DNA of 64,000 nt from Syntrophobacter sp963666995 (GTDB taxonomy: Bacteria > Desulfobacterota > Syntrophobacteria > Syntrophobacterales > Syntrophobacteraceae). The notes beneath the pieces were generated by a model. That model ran no database searches. It was given only the letters and a program-made list of their open reading frames with translations, and was not told the origin of the DNA. Positions within the stretch are counted from its first letter, which is position 1. Each line of letters begins with the position of its first letter. This document shows, piece after piece, positions 9,230 to 16,738 of this stretch. Both the position numbers and the translations under genes were made by a program. The DNA is taken from contig OY762941.1 of the NCBI GenBank assembly GCA_963666995.1, forward strand, positions 3,596,001 to 3,660,000. The letters run 5' to 3'.

Positions 9230-9565
9230 CTATTCTCCCAGCTCGGTCTTTTTGAGGAGAAATGTATTTTTGTGACCCATCGATGCATCGATCACGATGG
9301 TCAGATCATCCTTCTTGGGAGTGGGAAAAGAACATTTTCCCTCCTTGTCCGTCTTGAATTCCGCAATCTTTTGGTTCTGACTGTCCAGCACCTCGATGGT
9401 TCCCCCTTCGACGGCCTTGCCATCCGGAAAATAACTCTCGGTGTAGATCTTCCCGCCCTCCGCATAGGCAAAAATATTCACTTTGTGCGCATAGACCGGG
9501 GCCGTAAAGAAAACACAAAACAAAAGACAGGCGATAATCACCCAGTTCGAACGGTCTTGAAGCAT
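9230..9565 (-). CDS. Secreted regulatory-domain protein, N-terminal NikL-like half
   Basis: A 111-residue protein. The ATG at 9565 is preceded by AAGGAGG, and a longer upstream frame lacks a ribosome site. A signal segment (WVIIACLLFCVFFTAPVYA) is cleaved before a mature start HKVNIFAYAEGG, so the new N-terminus exposes a histidine, as in NikK/NikL-type proteins. The rest is a beta-sandwich of the carboxypeptidase-regulatory type (YTESYFPDGKAVEGGTIEV). Together with the downstream coiled-coil gene it covers what is a single NikL protein in other genomes, so the function is here split between two genes. Confidence 0.78.
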   Translation of the reverse strand: MLQDRSNWVIIACLLFCVFFTAPVYAHKVNIFAYAEGGKIYTESYFPDGKAVEGGTIEVLDSQNQKIAEFKTDKEGKCSFPTPKKDDLTIVIDASMGHKNTFLLKKTELGE

Positions 9566-9714
9566 TTCACCTTCCTCCTTGAGTTGAAACTCAACGCTCG
9601 CACGAAATCCGGGCGGACGGACAGGCAGGAGCCGCGTGACGACCGCTCCTACCGGGCTGACCGCAACAAAGCGCACGTGATGCCGAACAACCGGCCGGCG
9701 GCTGGTTCAATTTC

Positions 9715-10518
9715 CTATTGCATATCGATCGCACGCACCCAGTAGACCCCCCCGATTTCAACCGCCTTGGGTTTTCCATCTTTCTTGAGTTTCCAGGGGG
9801 CGTCCTTGAGAGCGGCAAACCCCCACCATCCGGCCCTGGGCATTGCGTAAGTGAAAACCCCGTTCGTGTCCGCCTTCACAACCTGAGTCACGTAAGGATC
9901 TGAGGGCGCCTTCACGACGCTTTTGTTCCCGGGAAATTCATTCAGGTATTCCACTTCCACCTCGGCGTTGGGGACCGGTTTGCCCTTCATGAGAACGCGG
10001 CCGGTAAAGACATTCCCGGTCCAAAAGCCGTAAGGACGCGTCAAAGGAATGATTTCGATCTCCAGTCCCACGGGCTCATCCCATCCTTCCTCCAGCCCCA
10101 GGGCATCAACGCACACCTTGGTGTAATGAATGATGAATTTGTCTTCAGCGGGTTCCCAGTAAGGGGCGGGCTCGACAAAAAAGGTGTAGTCTCCCGGCCT
10201 CTTGACGGTAAAGCTGGATTTCCAGAAAGCAAAGGTGCGGTCTTGTTCGGGGCCCTTGCCCTGAGCAGCCTGCAGAGAGCTGAGGAGGTCTTCTATCTTG
10301 CCCTTGTACAGCACCCCGAAGCGTTTAGGTTTTTCCATATCCATGTAATGCATTTCCATGGGATGAATGAACTTGACGTCCAGGGTGATCGTTTTTGAAC
10401 TTTCCTGCGTGACGATATTATCCGAGGGGATAATCACACCAAAGTGAGCCCATGCCGCAGGCGCAAATGCCAGGAGAGCAAACGCGCACAGAATGCCGAA
10501 AAAACGAGATCGCAACAT
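9715..10518 (-). CDS. nikK: DUF4198 periplasmic metal-delivery protein (NikK type)
   Basis: Periplasmic component of nickel ECF systems, 267 residues. Start at 10518 with GAGGAGG upstream; signal peptide MLRSRFFGILCAFALLAFAPAAWA, leaving a mature N-terminus HFG with an exposed His. Conserved blocks include SKTITLDVKFIHPMEMHYMDM (a Met/His-rich candidate metal site near residues 55-70), a beta-sandwich with VKRPGDYTFFVEPAPYWEP and a C-terminal regulatory domain ending GGVYWVRAIDMQ. First gene of the nikK-L-L-M-Q operon. An attenuator-like leader with its own TTGACA promoter lies directly upstream. Confidence 0.88.
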   Translation of the reverse strand: MLRSRFFGILCAFALLAFAPAAWAHFGVIIPSDNIVTQESSKTITLDVKFIHPMEMHYMDMEKPKRFGVLYKGKIEDLLSSLQAAQGKGPEQDRTFAFWKSSFTVKRPGDYTFFVEPAPYWEPAEDKFIIHYTKVCVDALGLEEGWDEPVGLEIEIIPLTRPYGFWTGNVFTGRVLMKGKPVPNAEVEVEYLNEFPGNKSVVKAPSDPYVTQVVKADTNGVFTYAMPRAGWWGFAALKDAPWKLKKDGKPKAVEIGGVYWVRAIDMQ

Positions 10519-10585
10519 CTTTTCCTCCTCGAAAGCGGTTCCATGTTGAAAGCAGGGCACCGGCAACCCAACCGGTCCCAGGGAC

Positions 10586-10740
10586 AAAAAAAAGGCCAGC
10601 GCACGCGCTGGCCTTCATGACCAAATTGTGTAAGAAATATCTGTCAATTTCCGAAAAGTCTTTTAAACACCCCAAAGAGGGGCAGGAAGTTTCAACTTCC
10701 CCGTTGAGTGATTGCTAGAATACTTTGGCTCGAATGTCAA
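10586..10740 (-). promoter_or_regulatory. Leader c: promoter, GGTCATGAAGGCC element and terminator before nikK
   Basis: Minus strand: TTGACA (10740-10735), 17 nt, TAGCAA. A hairpin GGGGAAGTTGAAACTTCC and a second GCCCCTCTTTGGGG follow, then GGTCATGAAGGCC (10622-10610). The GGCC of the element opens a strong terminator GGCCAGCGCGTGCGCTGGCC plus eight T (10593-10586). The nikK ribosome site lies about 50 nt further. The arrangement matches leader d (15930-16086), including the GGGAAG-TGAA-CTTCC hairpin. Confidence 0.75.
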
Positions 10741-10786
10741 TGTCCAAAATGAAGGATGTCCGATATAAAGGATCGGTGGATTGTTC

Positions 10787-11057
10787 TTGACAATCGAACC
10801 CCATCATGATTCTTTAAAATGTATCCGAGTTGGCTGGCGGAGCGGTTTCGGGTCGGGGAGCGATGCCCTTCCTTCCGAAAGGCCGGGGATGAAAGCACTA
10901 TGATCCGGATCGCCCTTAAATTGTCGGCAAGAATGCCGCAGCCGGAAAGTGCGTGACTCCGCCACTCGGTAATCGGTAAAAAGTTCAATATCTCGAATTA
11001 CTAAGCCATGAAGGCTTGTAAGACTCTAAAGAGTCTGCATCTTTTGTGGCTTTTTTT
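10787..11057 (+). promoter_or_regulatory. Leader i: promoter, TAAGCCATGAAGGC element and terminator before the double ATPase gene
   Basis: TTGACA at 10787-10792, 47 bp from the divergent nikK promoter, with a poor -10. About 190 nt later TAAGCCATGAAGGC (11002-11015) forms the left arm of a terminator that encloses an inner hairpin AGACTC-TAAA-GAGTCT and closes with TTTTGTGGC plus seven T (11051-11057). The coding start is 118 bp downstream. The remaining intergenic sequence on either side shows nothing else. Confidence 0.68.
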
Positions 11058-11174
11058 ATTTTGCGCACATCGAAAGTTCCGGCATGCCAAGGGCAAGGAG
11101 TTGTTGGAAGTGGTGTCGATTCGTTTCAACCGGTGGGATTTTTGCATCATTGGATTACAGAAGGCGGGAGTGTG

Positions 11175-12833
11175 ATGGATAGGACGGAGACCGCGGAATA
11201 CCTGCCGGCGAGCGTGTCCGGCAAGAAGAGTCAGGTTGCGTGTCCGCTCTTCGAGATCCGCTCTCTCACATACCAATACCCGGATCGGCGCCAAGCCCTC
11301 AATGGAATTACTCTGAGCATCCATCCAAACGACAGGATTGCGCTGGTCGGACAGAACGGAGCGGGAAAGACCACCCTGGTCAAGCACTTCAACGCCCTCA
11401 ATCGCCCTCAAAGCGGGACAGTCCTTTACAAGGGGATGCCGCTTGAAGGTGAGCGTCTCACCGCGGCGCGCCTGCAGATTGGGATGCTCTTCCAGGATCC
11501 CGATGACCAGCTTTTTTGCAACACACTCGATGAAGATGTGGCCTTCGGTCCACAGAACCAGGGGCTGAATCGCCTGGAGGTCGGGGACCGGGTTTTGGCT
11601 TCGCTTCAGAAAGTCGGCCTTGAAACCTGTCGATACAAGGCACCCCATCTGCTGAGCTATGGACAAAAAAAGCGGGCCGCTCTCGCCACTGTCCTTGCCA
11701 TGAACCCGGAAGTCCTCATCCTGGACGAGCCGACTGCCAATCTGGATCCCAGACAGGAAGAACTTTTTGGAACTCTGCTCCACAAGTTCACCGGCACCCT
11801 GATCTGCATCAGCCACGATCTTCCGTTCCTGTATGGTCTGTGTTCCAGGGCCGTCGTCCTGGAAAAAGGGGAGATCCATCACGACTTTTCCATGCAGGAG
11901 CTGGTTTCCCATCGGCAATATCTGCGCGAGCACGGCCTGGACTTCACATTCCGGTTGAGCTGCTGCCGAAATAACGCCACGCACCGGGAAAATCACCATT
12001 CCCTTCCTGCCGCATCCCCTGTTTCGGCGGTATCTGAGGAAAAGGATCCTACTGAAGAGAAAGGTCCGCCATCGCGGTTTTTGGCTAGGCTGGAGAATTA
12101 CAGTTATCGATATCCGGACGGAACGTGCGGCATTCGGGATGTGGAGATTTCGATCGGCGAAGGCGAAAGCGTGGCGATCGTGGGAGAGAACGGTGCCGGC
12201 AAATCGACTCTGGTTTCATGCCTGGCAGGTATCCTGGAAGGAAAGGGGAATTATTTCTTCGAAGGGAAGCCGGTTCCCGGCAAAATCCGAAGGGATCTCT
12301 GGCGCCATATCGGCCTGGTTTTCCAGGATCCTGCCGATCAGCTCTTTTGCCCGTCCTGCCGGGAAGAAGTGGCTTTCGGTCCGAGACGGTTGAAACTCGC
12401 TCCTGCGGACGTCAACGCGCGTACTGAAGAAGCGCTCGCGCTGGTCCGGCTCGAGGGCTTCGAGAATCGCATCCCGCTTCATTTGAGCGCCGGCGAACGC
12501 AAGCGCCTCGCCCTCGCGGCGGTTCTCAGCATGCGGCCTCGGGTGCTCATCCTCGATGAACCCACTGCAAATCTGGATCCCGGGAGTGAGGAGCTGTTGT
12601 GCGAGATATTGGCGCGGCTCGATGTGACCAGAATTTTGATCAGTCATGACATAGACATTATTTCGGTGCTCTGTGAAAGAACAATGGTGATGCATGGAGG
12701 AAGGGTGATCCGCGATTATCCCACCTCCGTTTTTTTGCACGATGAGCGCCTGATTTCCATCAACGGCCTTGACTATACGTTCAAGAATGCATGTTGCCGG
12801 GAGATCATGAAACTGCAGGAGGCGGTCGTTTGA
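11175..12833 (+). CDS. cbiO: Fused double ATP-binding protein of a nickel/cobalt ECF transporter (NikO/CbiO x2)
   Basis: A 552-residue cytoplasmic ATPase made of two CbiO domains in tandem. First domain: Walker A GQNGAGKTT (about residue 58), Q-loop MLFQDPDDQLFC, signature LSYGQKKRAALA, Walker B VLILDEPTANLDP. Second domain (from about residue 300): YSYRYPDGTCGI, GENGAGKST, VFQDPADQLFC, LSAGERKRLALA, VLILDEPTANLDP. Both sites look catalytically complete. Each domain ends with a Cys-Cys pair (LSCCR, ACCRE). The ATG at 11175 follows GGCGGGAG. It lies divergent to nikKLMQ under its own leader and must serve that system. Fused energising ATPases are common in ECF transporters. Confidence 0.93.
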   Translation: MDRTETAEYLPASVSGKKSQVACPLFEIRSLTYQYPDRRQALNGITLSIHPNDRIALVGQNGAGKTTLVKHFNALNRPQSGTVLYKGMPLEGERLTAARLQIGMLFQDPDDQLFCNTLDEDVAFGPQNQGLNRLEVGDRVLASLQKVGLETCRYKAPHLLSYGQKKRAALATVLAMNPEVLILDEPTANLDPRQEELFGTLLHKFTGTLICISHDLPFLYGLCSRAVVLEKGEIHHDFSMQELVSHRQYLREHGLDFTFRLSCCRNNATHRENHHSLPAASPVSAVSEEKDPTEEKGPPSRFLARLENYSYRYPDGTCGIRDVEISIGEGESVAIVGENGAGKSTLVSCLAGILEGKGNYFFEGKPVPGKIRRDLWRHIGLVFQDPADQLFCPSCREEVAFGPRRLKLAPADVNARTEEALALVRLEGFENRIPLHLSAGERKRLALAAVLSMRPRVLILDEPTANLDPGSEELLCEILARLDVTRILISHDIDIISVLCERTMVMHGGRVIRDYPTSVFLHDERLISINGLDYTFKNACCREIMKLQEAVV

Positions 12834-13178
12834 AACGGTCGAAAGAGTCATGCCGCCGGCGGGTGAACGCGAATTGTTCAGGGGGAATCGGGTTCGCTCT
12901 CGAGACATGCGTTTACCATACCGCAAAGGAGAAGAGGCCATCCTCAAGTCATGGCGATTTCTGAAATTCACAGTGGATTGGCGGGATTCAATCAGGGCTG
13001 TGTATCCGGGAACTCGAATGGGAGAACTCTTGCCGGACGGCGCACACAAATCCGCCGGGCCTCTTGTTGAAAGACCCCCGGCGCGCCTGGCGGTTGCATG
13101 TGCTCGGGATGCGAGCGTGTCGAAGATTTGGAACAATTCCTGTAAATCGATTATTACAGACCAAAGGAGAAGATTGCC
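12834..13178. other. Intergenic region before the outer-membrane protein gene
   Basis: About 345 bp without a convincing gene. An open frame crosses it but has no ribosome site and arginine-rich, low-complexity content. The only clear signal is AAAGGAGA just upstream of 13179. Confidence 0.5.
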
Positions 13179-14183
13179 ATGAGAAGTTCAGGTGCCTTGT
13201 TGCTGCTGCTCGTGTTGATGCTGGTTGCACCCTGGCCGGTCCTGTCGGCAGAGGAATCGGCGGGTCCCGGGGGAGGGAAGGTCACTGCCGCCGAAGGGAA
13301 GACTCCGGGTGAACAAGAAACCGGACGTGGCGAAGGGTTCGAACCCGAAGCCGAGGCGACCAAGGGGCCCGAGATCCCCGCCACCTTCGGACCGCTCGTC
13401 ACCGATACCGCCATTCCCATCGATAAAGGCCATTTCGCCATCCAGCCCACCTTTTCCTACAGCAATGTTTTGAAAGAGTTCTCCCCCCACTGGGGACGCA
13501 CTTCAAGCGACGGCGATCATCAGTCCTTCGGGATGGACTGGAAACTTACGTACGGTCCGATAGAAAACATGGAGGTCTTCGTAGACATCCCCTACGCGTA
13601 CAATTGGGCCGATGAAAGCGGGGTGTCGGCGAATGGGGGCGGGATCGGTGATGTCAACCTGACCCTGAAGTACCGCCTGGTGGAAGAAACGTCGTGCGCG
13701 CCCACAGTGACCGCCTTGTTCGCCACGGACTTTCCCACGGGCAAGTTCAAGAACTCCAATCCCGGCAACCTGGATACCGACCTCATCGGCGGCGGCTCCT
13801 ACGTCTTCACCACCGGGTTCAATGTTTCCAAGTATGTCGCGCCGTTCGTCCTCTATGCCAATTTGTGGTATTCGATGCCGACTTCCTATGATGACCATGG
13901 TTCTCAGTACCCCGGGGATTTCGTTACCGTCAACCTGGCCGCGGAATATCCCATCGTGGATAAGTGGGTGGCCCTGTTCGAACTGACCAGTTACTGGGGT
14001 GGGGGCCGGCTTTTCGGTCCCGACACCAACGTGCCGCACGAATCTCTCCTTTCGGCGGTCCCGGGAATCGAATACATGGCCACGGAGCACTTCGCCCTGG
14101 CCCTGGGGTTGAACGTCGACCTGGTCGGGAAGAACACGGATGCCACCATAGGACCTATATTTTCCATGGTCTATGGTTTCTAG
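13179..14183 (+). CDS. Outer-membrane beta-barrel transporter-like protein
   Basis: 334 residues. Signal peptide MRSSGALLLLLVLMLVAPWPVLSA, then a Gly/Glu-rich linker (about residues 25-65) and alternating amphipathic strands ending FSMVYGF, the C-terminal aromatic of barrel proteins. The order FGPLVTDTAIPIDKGHFAIQPTFSY ... DVNLTLKYRL ... LFATDFPTGKF resembles the MetA-pathway/'transporter' outer-membrane family. AAAGGAGA precedes the ATG. Neighbours are a nickel ATPase and a His-rich protein, so a role in metal exchange is possible but unproven. A terminator follows. Confidence 0.75.
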   Translation: MRSSGALLLLLVLMLVAPWPVLSAEESAGPGGGKVTAAEGKTPGEQETGRGEGFEPEAEATKGPEIPATFGPLVTDTAIPIDKGHFAIQPTFSYSNVLKEFSPHWGRTSSDGDHQSFGMDWKLTYGPIENMEVFVDIPYAYNWADESGVSANGGGIGDVNLTLKYRLVEETSCAPTVTALFATDFPTGKFKNSNPGNLDTDLIGGGSYVFTTGFNVSKYVAPFVLYANLWYSMPTSYDDHGSQYPGDFVTVNLAAEYPIVDKWVALFELTSYWGGGRLFGPDTNVPHESLLSAVPGIEYMATEHFALALGLNVDLVGKNTDATIGPIFSMVYGF

Positions 14184-14245
14184 AACCTCGTCGAAGGGTT
14201 TCGGAGTAAAGGAACTCCGCTCGGGGATCTCCGGATGGAACTTGA

Positions 14246-14278
14246 AGAGGCGAACGCTTCGGGAGCGTTCGCCTCTTT
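14246..14278 (+). terminator. Terminator hairpin between the beta-barrel gene and the His-rich gene
   Basis: Perfect stem AGAGGCGAACGCT / AGCGTTCGCCTCT with a short loop and TTT. It can serve both convergent genes. Confidence 0.75.
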
Positions 14279-14310
14279 GGGATAAGGTTCAAATCTTATC
14301 GCTTCAAAGT

Positions 14311-14571
14311 TCAGTGGGCATGTTCATGAGCTTCCTTCTCATGGACGGGATGATCGTGGTCGTGCGGCCCATGGTCTCCCGGATGGTCATGATCGTGCAT
14401 GTTGGTTGCGCCGCTGTGGGCATGTTCATGGCTGTGCTCGTGAACATGTTCATGTTCATGGCTGTGAGTGTGTTCGTGGCTGTGTTGTTTGCCCTCGTGC
14501 GAGTGTTCATGTGAATGGGCGTGAACGTGCTCGTGGGCGTGCAGATGTTTGTGTTCGTGTTTTCCTTCCAT
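14311..14571 (-). CDS. Histidine-rich metal-binding protein
   Basis: 86 residues, of which 34 are His, mostly in HEH, HAH and HDH repeats with Glu, Asp, Ser and Ala. There are no Cys and no signal peptide or membrane segment. The ATG at 14571 has AGGAGG seven bases upstream. Proteins of this composition (Hpn of Helicobacter, His-rich tails of HypB, SlyD and CooJ) store or buffer nickel. With the nickel importer next door, storage of nickel or another divalent metal in the cytosol is the natural reading. The low sequence complexity prevents a family assignment. Confidence 0.85.
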   Translation of the reverse strand: MEGKHEHKHLHAHEHVHAHSHEHSHEGKQHSHEHTHSHEHEHVHEHSHEHAHSGATNMHDHDHPGDHGPHDHDHPVHEKEAHEHAH

Positions 14572-14746
14572 GGTCAAGCCTCCTGTTCTTCAGGTTGTTG
14601 GAACCCTTCATGGGTTCGTTATCTGAAATCCTAAACCCGGCCGCGCAGTCTGTCAATGGTGTCTCATTCACATACGTCCGGTTGGTTTGACCCGTGATCC
14701 GGTGAGGAAAATCGTTGAGATTCAATTATTGTCGGGCCCGATACTT

Positions 14747-15862
14747 TCAGGTCGGGCTCACGGTGAAGAGATTGATTTCCTCGACATATTCATTGATGCG
14801 GTTGATAAATTCCGCTTTGGACTTCACGCGAATCGACCTCAGGAAAGACCTCGTCATCCTGGTAAAAAAAACATCCACGAGGTTCAACCATGATTCATTT
14901 TTCTGAACATAAATGAACTCGAAACGATTCGGGTATACTTTTAACGCTTTCATACTTTCCCGGGATACATCCGACGAGCAGTTGCCCAGTACTATTCTGA
15001 CGTGCCAGTTTGGCGGATAGTAACCGTCGGCAATTTCCAGGAACTCGATAAATCGTCTGGCCTTGCATTTGTCCCGGACCATGCCGATCACACGCCCGTC
15101 ATAGAGATCAATTCCGGCAAGCAGACTGACCGTGCCGACTCGTTCCCGTTCGTAGTTTTGAAACCAGCAGGGATGAGAGTTCGGTTCAGGAACCAGGTCG
15201 GCTGTAATATCCGCGTCAATTTGAATATCAGATCCCTCTGCCCGGCGGTATGCGGTCCGAACCTGTCCAATGCTCATTTCGGAACCGGTTTCGTGCAGTA
15301 ATTCAATATCCTTGAAAACGGCGAATACGTTGGCCACTCTTCCACCATATTCGAGGCTGCGTTTGTCAAAATAGTACGCGACATTATGAGGACTCCGCGA
15401 AGATTCCTTCACTATCCTGCGGATGGTCGCCTTTTGAACGCCTTCAAGGGAAAAGTGGCCCGTTTCCATGGCATGTTTCTGTATGTAAGCGGTCAGCCGG
15501 GTCAAGGTCCACAATTCCGCGCCGTCATATTCCAGTGCCGGGGGTTTGGAACAGGCAAGGTGCATGACCCAGGCTTTGTCCTCTGCGATTATGGATGAGG
15601 GGCGTCCGGGGCGGGACAGGTCTCGAATCGCGGTCTCGATACCGCCGGTAAGCGCCTTATCGATGCAGAGCTGGACCGTGGGACGAGTCACACCCTCCCC
15701 GCGTGCAATCTCGCTGATACTGTCACCACGGGCGTATTTCAATAGAATTCTTGCACGAACGAGGGTGGAACGGGAAACGTTCCGAGACGATTGAATTGCT
15801 TGAAGCCTCCGGATTTGTTCTTCATCCAGAACCAGAGGATCACGCTTGTACAAAGTTGGCAT
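14747..15862 (-). CDS. IS630-family transposase-derived protein with lost catalytic triad
   Basis: 371 residues from an ATG at 15862 with AGGAGGAGG upstream. The N-terminal helix-turn-helix is intact (ARILLKYARGDSISEIARGEGVTRPTVQ, about residues 38-65), as is the C-terminal fold (GTVSLLAGIDLYDG, RRFIEFLEIADGYYP, ESWLNLVDVFF). Compared with the IS630 pattern, the first acidic position (normally DEK.GIQA) reads AEGSDIQI, the second (LDN..H) reads LGNCSSD and the third (SWLN.VE) is Asp. The usual C-terminal tail is also missing. The frame has no stops over 1.1 kb, and a strong promoter plus leader precede it. I infer a domesticated DNA-binding protein rather than an active transposase. Confidence 0.8.
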   Translation of the reverse strand: MPTLYKRDPLVLDEEQIRRLQAIQSSRNVSRSTLVRARILLKYARGDSISEIARGEGVTRPTVQLCIDKALTGGIETAIRDLSRPGRPSSIIAEDKAWVMHLACSKPPALEYDGAELWTLTRLTAYIQKHAMETGHFSLEGVQKATIRRIVKESSRSPHNVAYYFDKRSLEYGGRVANVFAVFKDIELLHETGSEMSIGQVRTAYRRAEGSDIQIDADITADLVPEPNSHPCWFQNYERERVGTVSLLAGIDLYDGRVIGMVRDKCKARRFIEFLEIADGYYPPNWHVRIVLGNCSSDVSRESMKALKVYPNRFEFIYVQKNESWLNLVDVFFTRMTRSFLRSIRVKSKAEFINRINEYVEEINLFTVSPT

Positions 15863-15929
15863 GCCGACCTCCTCCTGCAACATCACACCAGGCCTGAAGC
15901 GCTTAAAACGAAAACAAAAACAAAAAACA

Positions 15930-16086
15930 AAAACAAAAAGGCCGGCATTTCTGCCGGCCTTCGTGACCACTTTTTAAAATCAGGATGTGTTTGATATCTT
16001 GTTCCCCCCGCATTGCCCCGCCGGGGGATAAGGAAGTTCAGCTTCCCATTGACAGCGATGATAGAGCAATCTCCTGAGGGTGTCAA
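15930..16086 (-). promoter_or_regulatory. Leader d: strong promoter, GTGGTCACGAAGGCC element and terminator before the IS630-derived gene
   Basis: Minus strand: TTGACA (16086-16081), 17 nt, TATCAT (16063-16058), a near-perfect sigma-70 promoter. The leader has a hairpin GGGAAGCTGAACTTCC, a GC-rich stem CCCCCGGCGGGG and GTGGTCACGAAGGCC; its GGCC opens the terminator AGGCCGGCAGAAATGCCGGCCT plus T5 (15939-15935). A poly-A/C tract follows. The coding ATG is 68 nt further. Confidence 0.75.
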
Positions 16087-16333
16087 CGAAGAAACGACAC
16101 GAAGAAACGGGGTTCCAAAACATCCGCAGACCGGCGATACGTAAGATCATCCTCAGCGCCGCCGCCGGTGCTGTGCAAAAACGATCGCTTTTTGGCCCAA
16201 TGCCGCTCGTGGAGCGCTCAGGCTGCGACCCCTGAGAACCCGGGTTTGCGCGGCGCAGACCTCCTTGCGCCGAAAAGGAGACACCGGCTCAAGGTAGATC
16301 CTGCAATACCCGCAGGAACAATGTAAGAATGCA
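16087..16333. other. Intergenic region between divergent leaders d and g
   Basis: About 250 bp between the two divergent promoters. It contains GCCGCCGCCG and a direct GCG-rich tract, but no gene or clear operator is recognised. Confidence 0.4.
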
Positions 16334-16530
16334 TTGACAGCTTGGGAAAAAAAGGACATAAGAACACCATATGTTATCCGTCGTGAAGATGAACGGAGCG
16401 GCGTGGATTCTTTAGAAAGCACTATGTGATCGACCATTGCGAGGTTTAGTCCGCTTCCGGAAAGCGGGCTGGACAGGATTATGAGCCACGAAGGCGAGCA
16501 GATTCCAAATCTGCCCTTCGTGGCTTTTTT
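16334..16530 (+). promoter_or_regulatory. Leader g: promoter, GAGCCACGAAGGC element and terminator before periplasmic hydA
   Basis: TTGACA (16334-16339), 17 nt, CATAAG (16357-16362). Near the end of the leader a hairpin CCGCTTCCGGAAAGCGG precedes GAGCCACGAAGGC (16483-16495). The element is the 5' arm of a perfect terminator: AGCCACGAAGG, inner stem GCAGATTCCAAATCTGC, CCTTCGTGGCT and T6 (16525-16530). About 200 bp separate it from the hydA ATG. Confidence 0.78.
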
Positions 16531-16738
16531 GTTGGGCGGCTGAGTGTGACGACCGTGCGCATTAAACTGCGAAAAGCTGGTTTTGCACCGGGGCATTGTG
16601 TCGAACACCTCGGTAGGGGAAAGGAGAGCTTTGGCGGAAAGAACGGCGATGGGTCCGCCGGTCCGCGATGTGAGCGGGAAACGGACTCATCCGGGTACCT
16701 GTCAACCATCTCCAATGTCATATCAACAGGAGGAAGAA

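Noticed and set aside
10586..11057. NiCo (czcD) or GEMM-type riboswitch in the nickel leaders
   Set aside because: The known cores of these classes (four-way junction of NiCo; GGCAAACC and AAAGCC of GEMM) are absent; only isolated words match.
12850..13182. ORF of 110 codons between cbiO and the beta-barrel gene
   Set aside because: No ribosome site, no family features, and it overlaps the ribosome site of the following gene.
16153..16608. Minus-strand ORF of about 150 codons upstream of hydA
   Set aside because: Overlaps the hydA leader and terminator, has no ribosome site and arginine-rich shadow composition.
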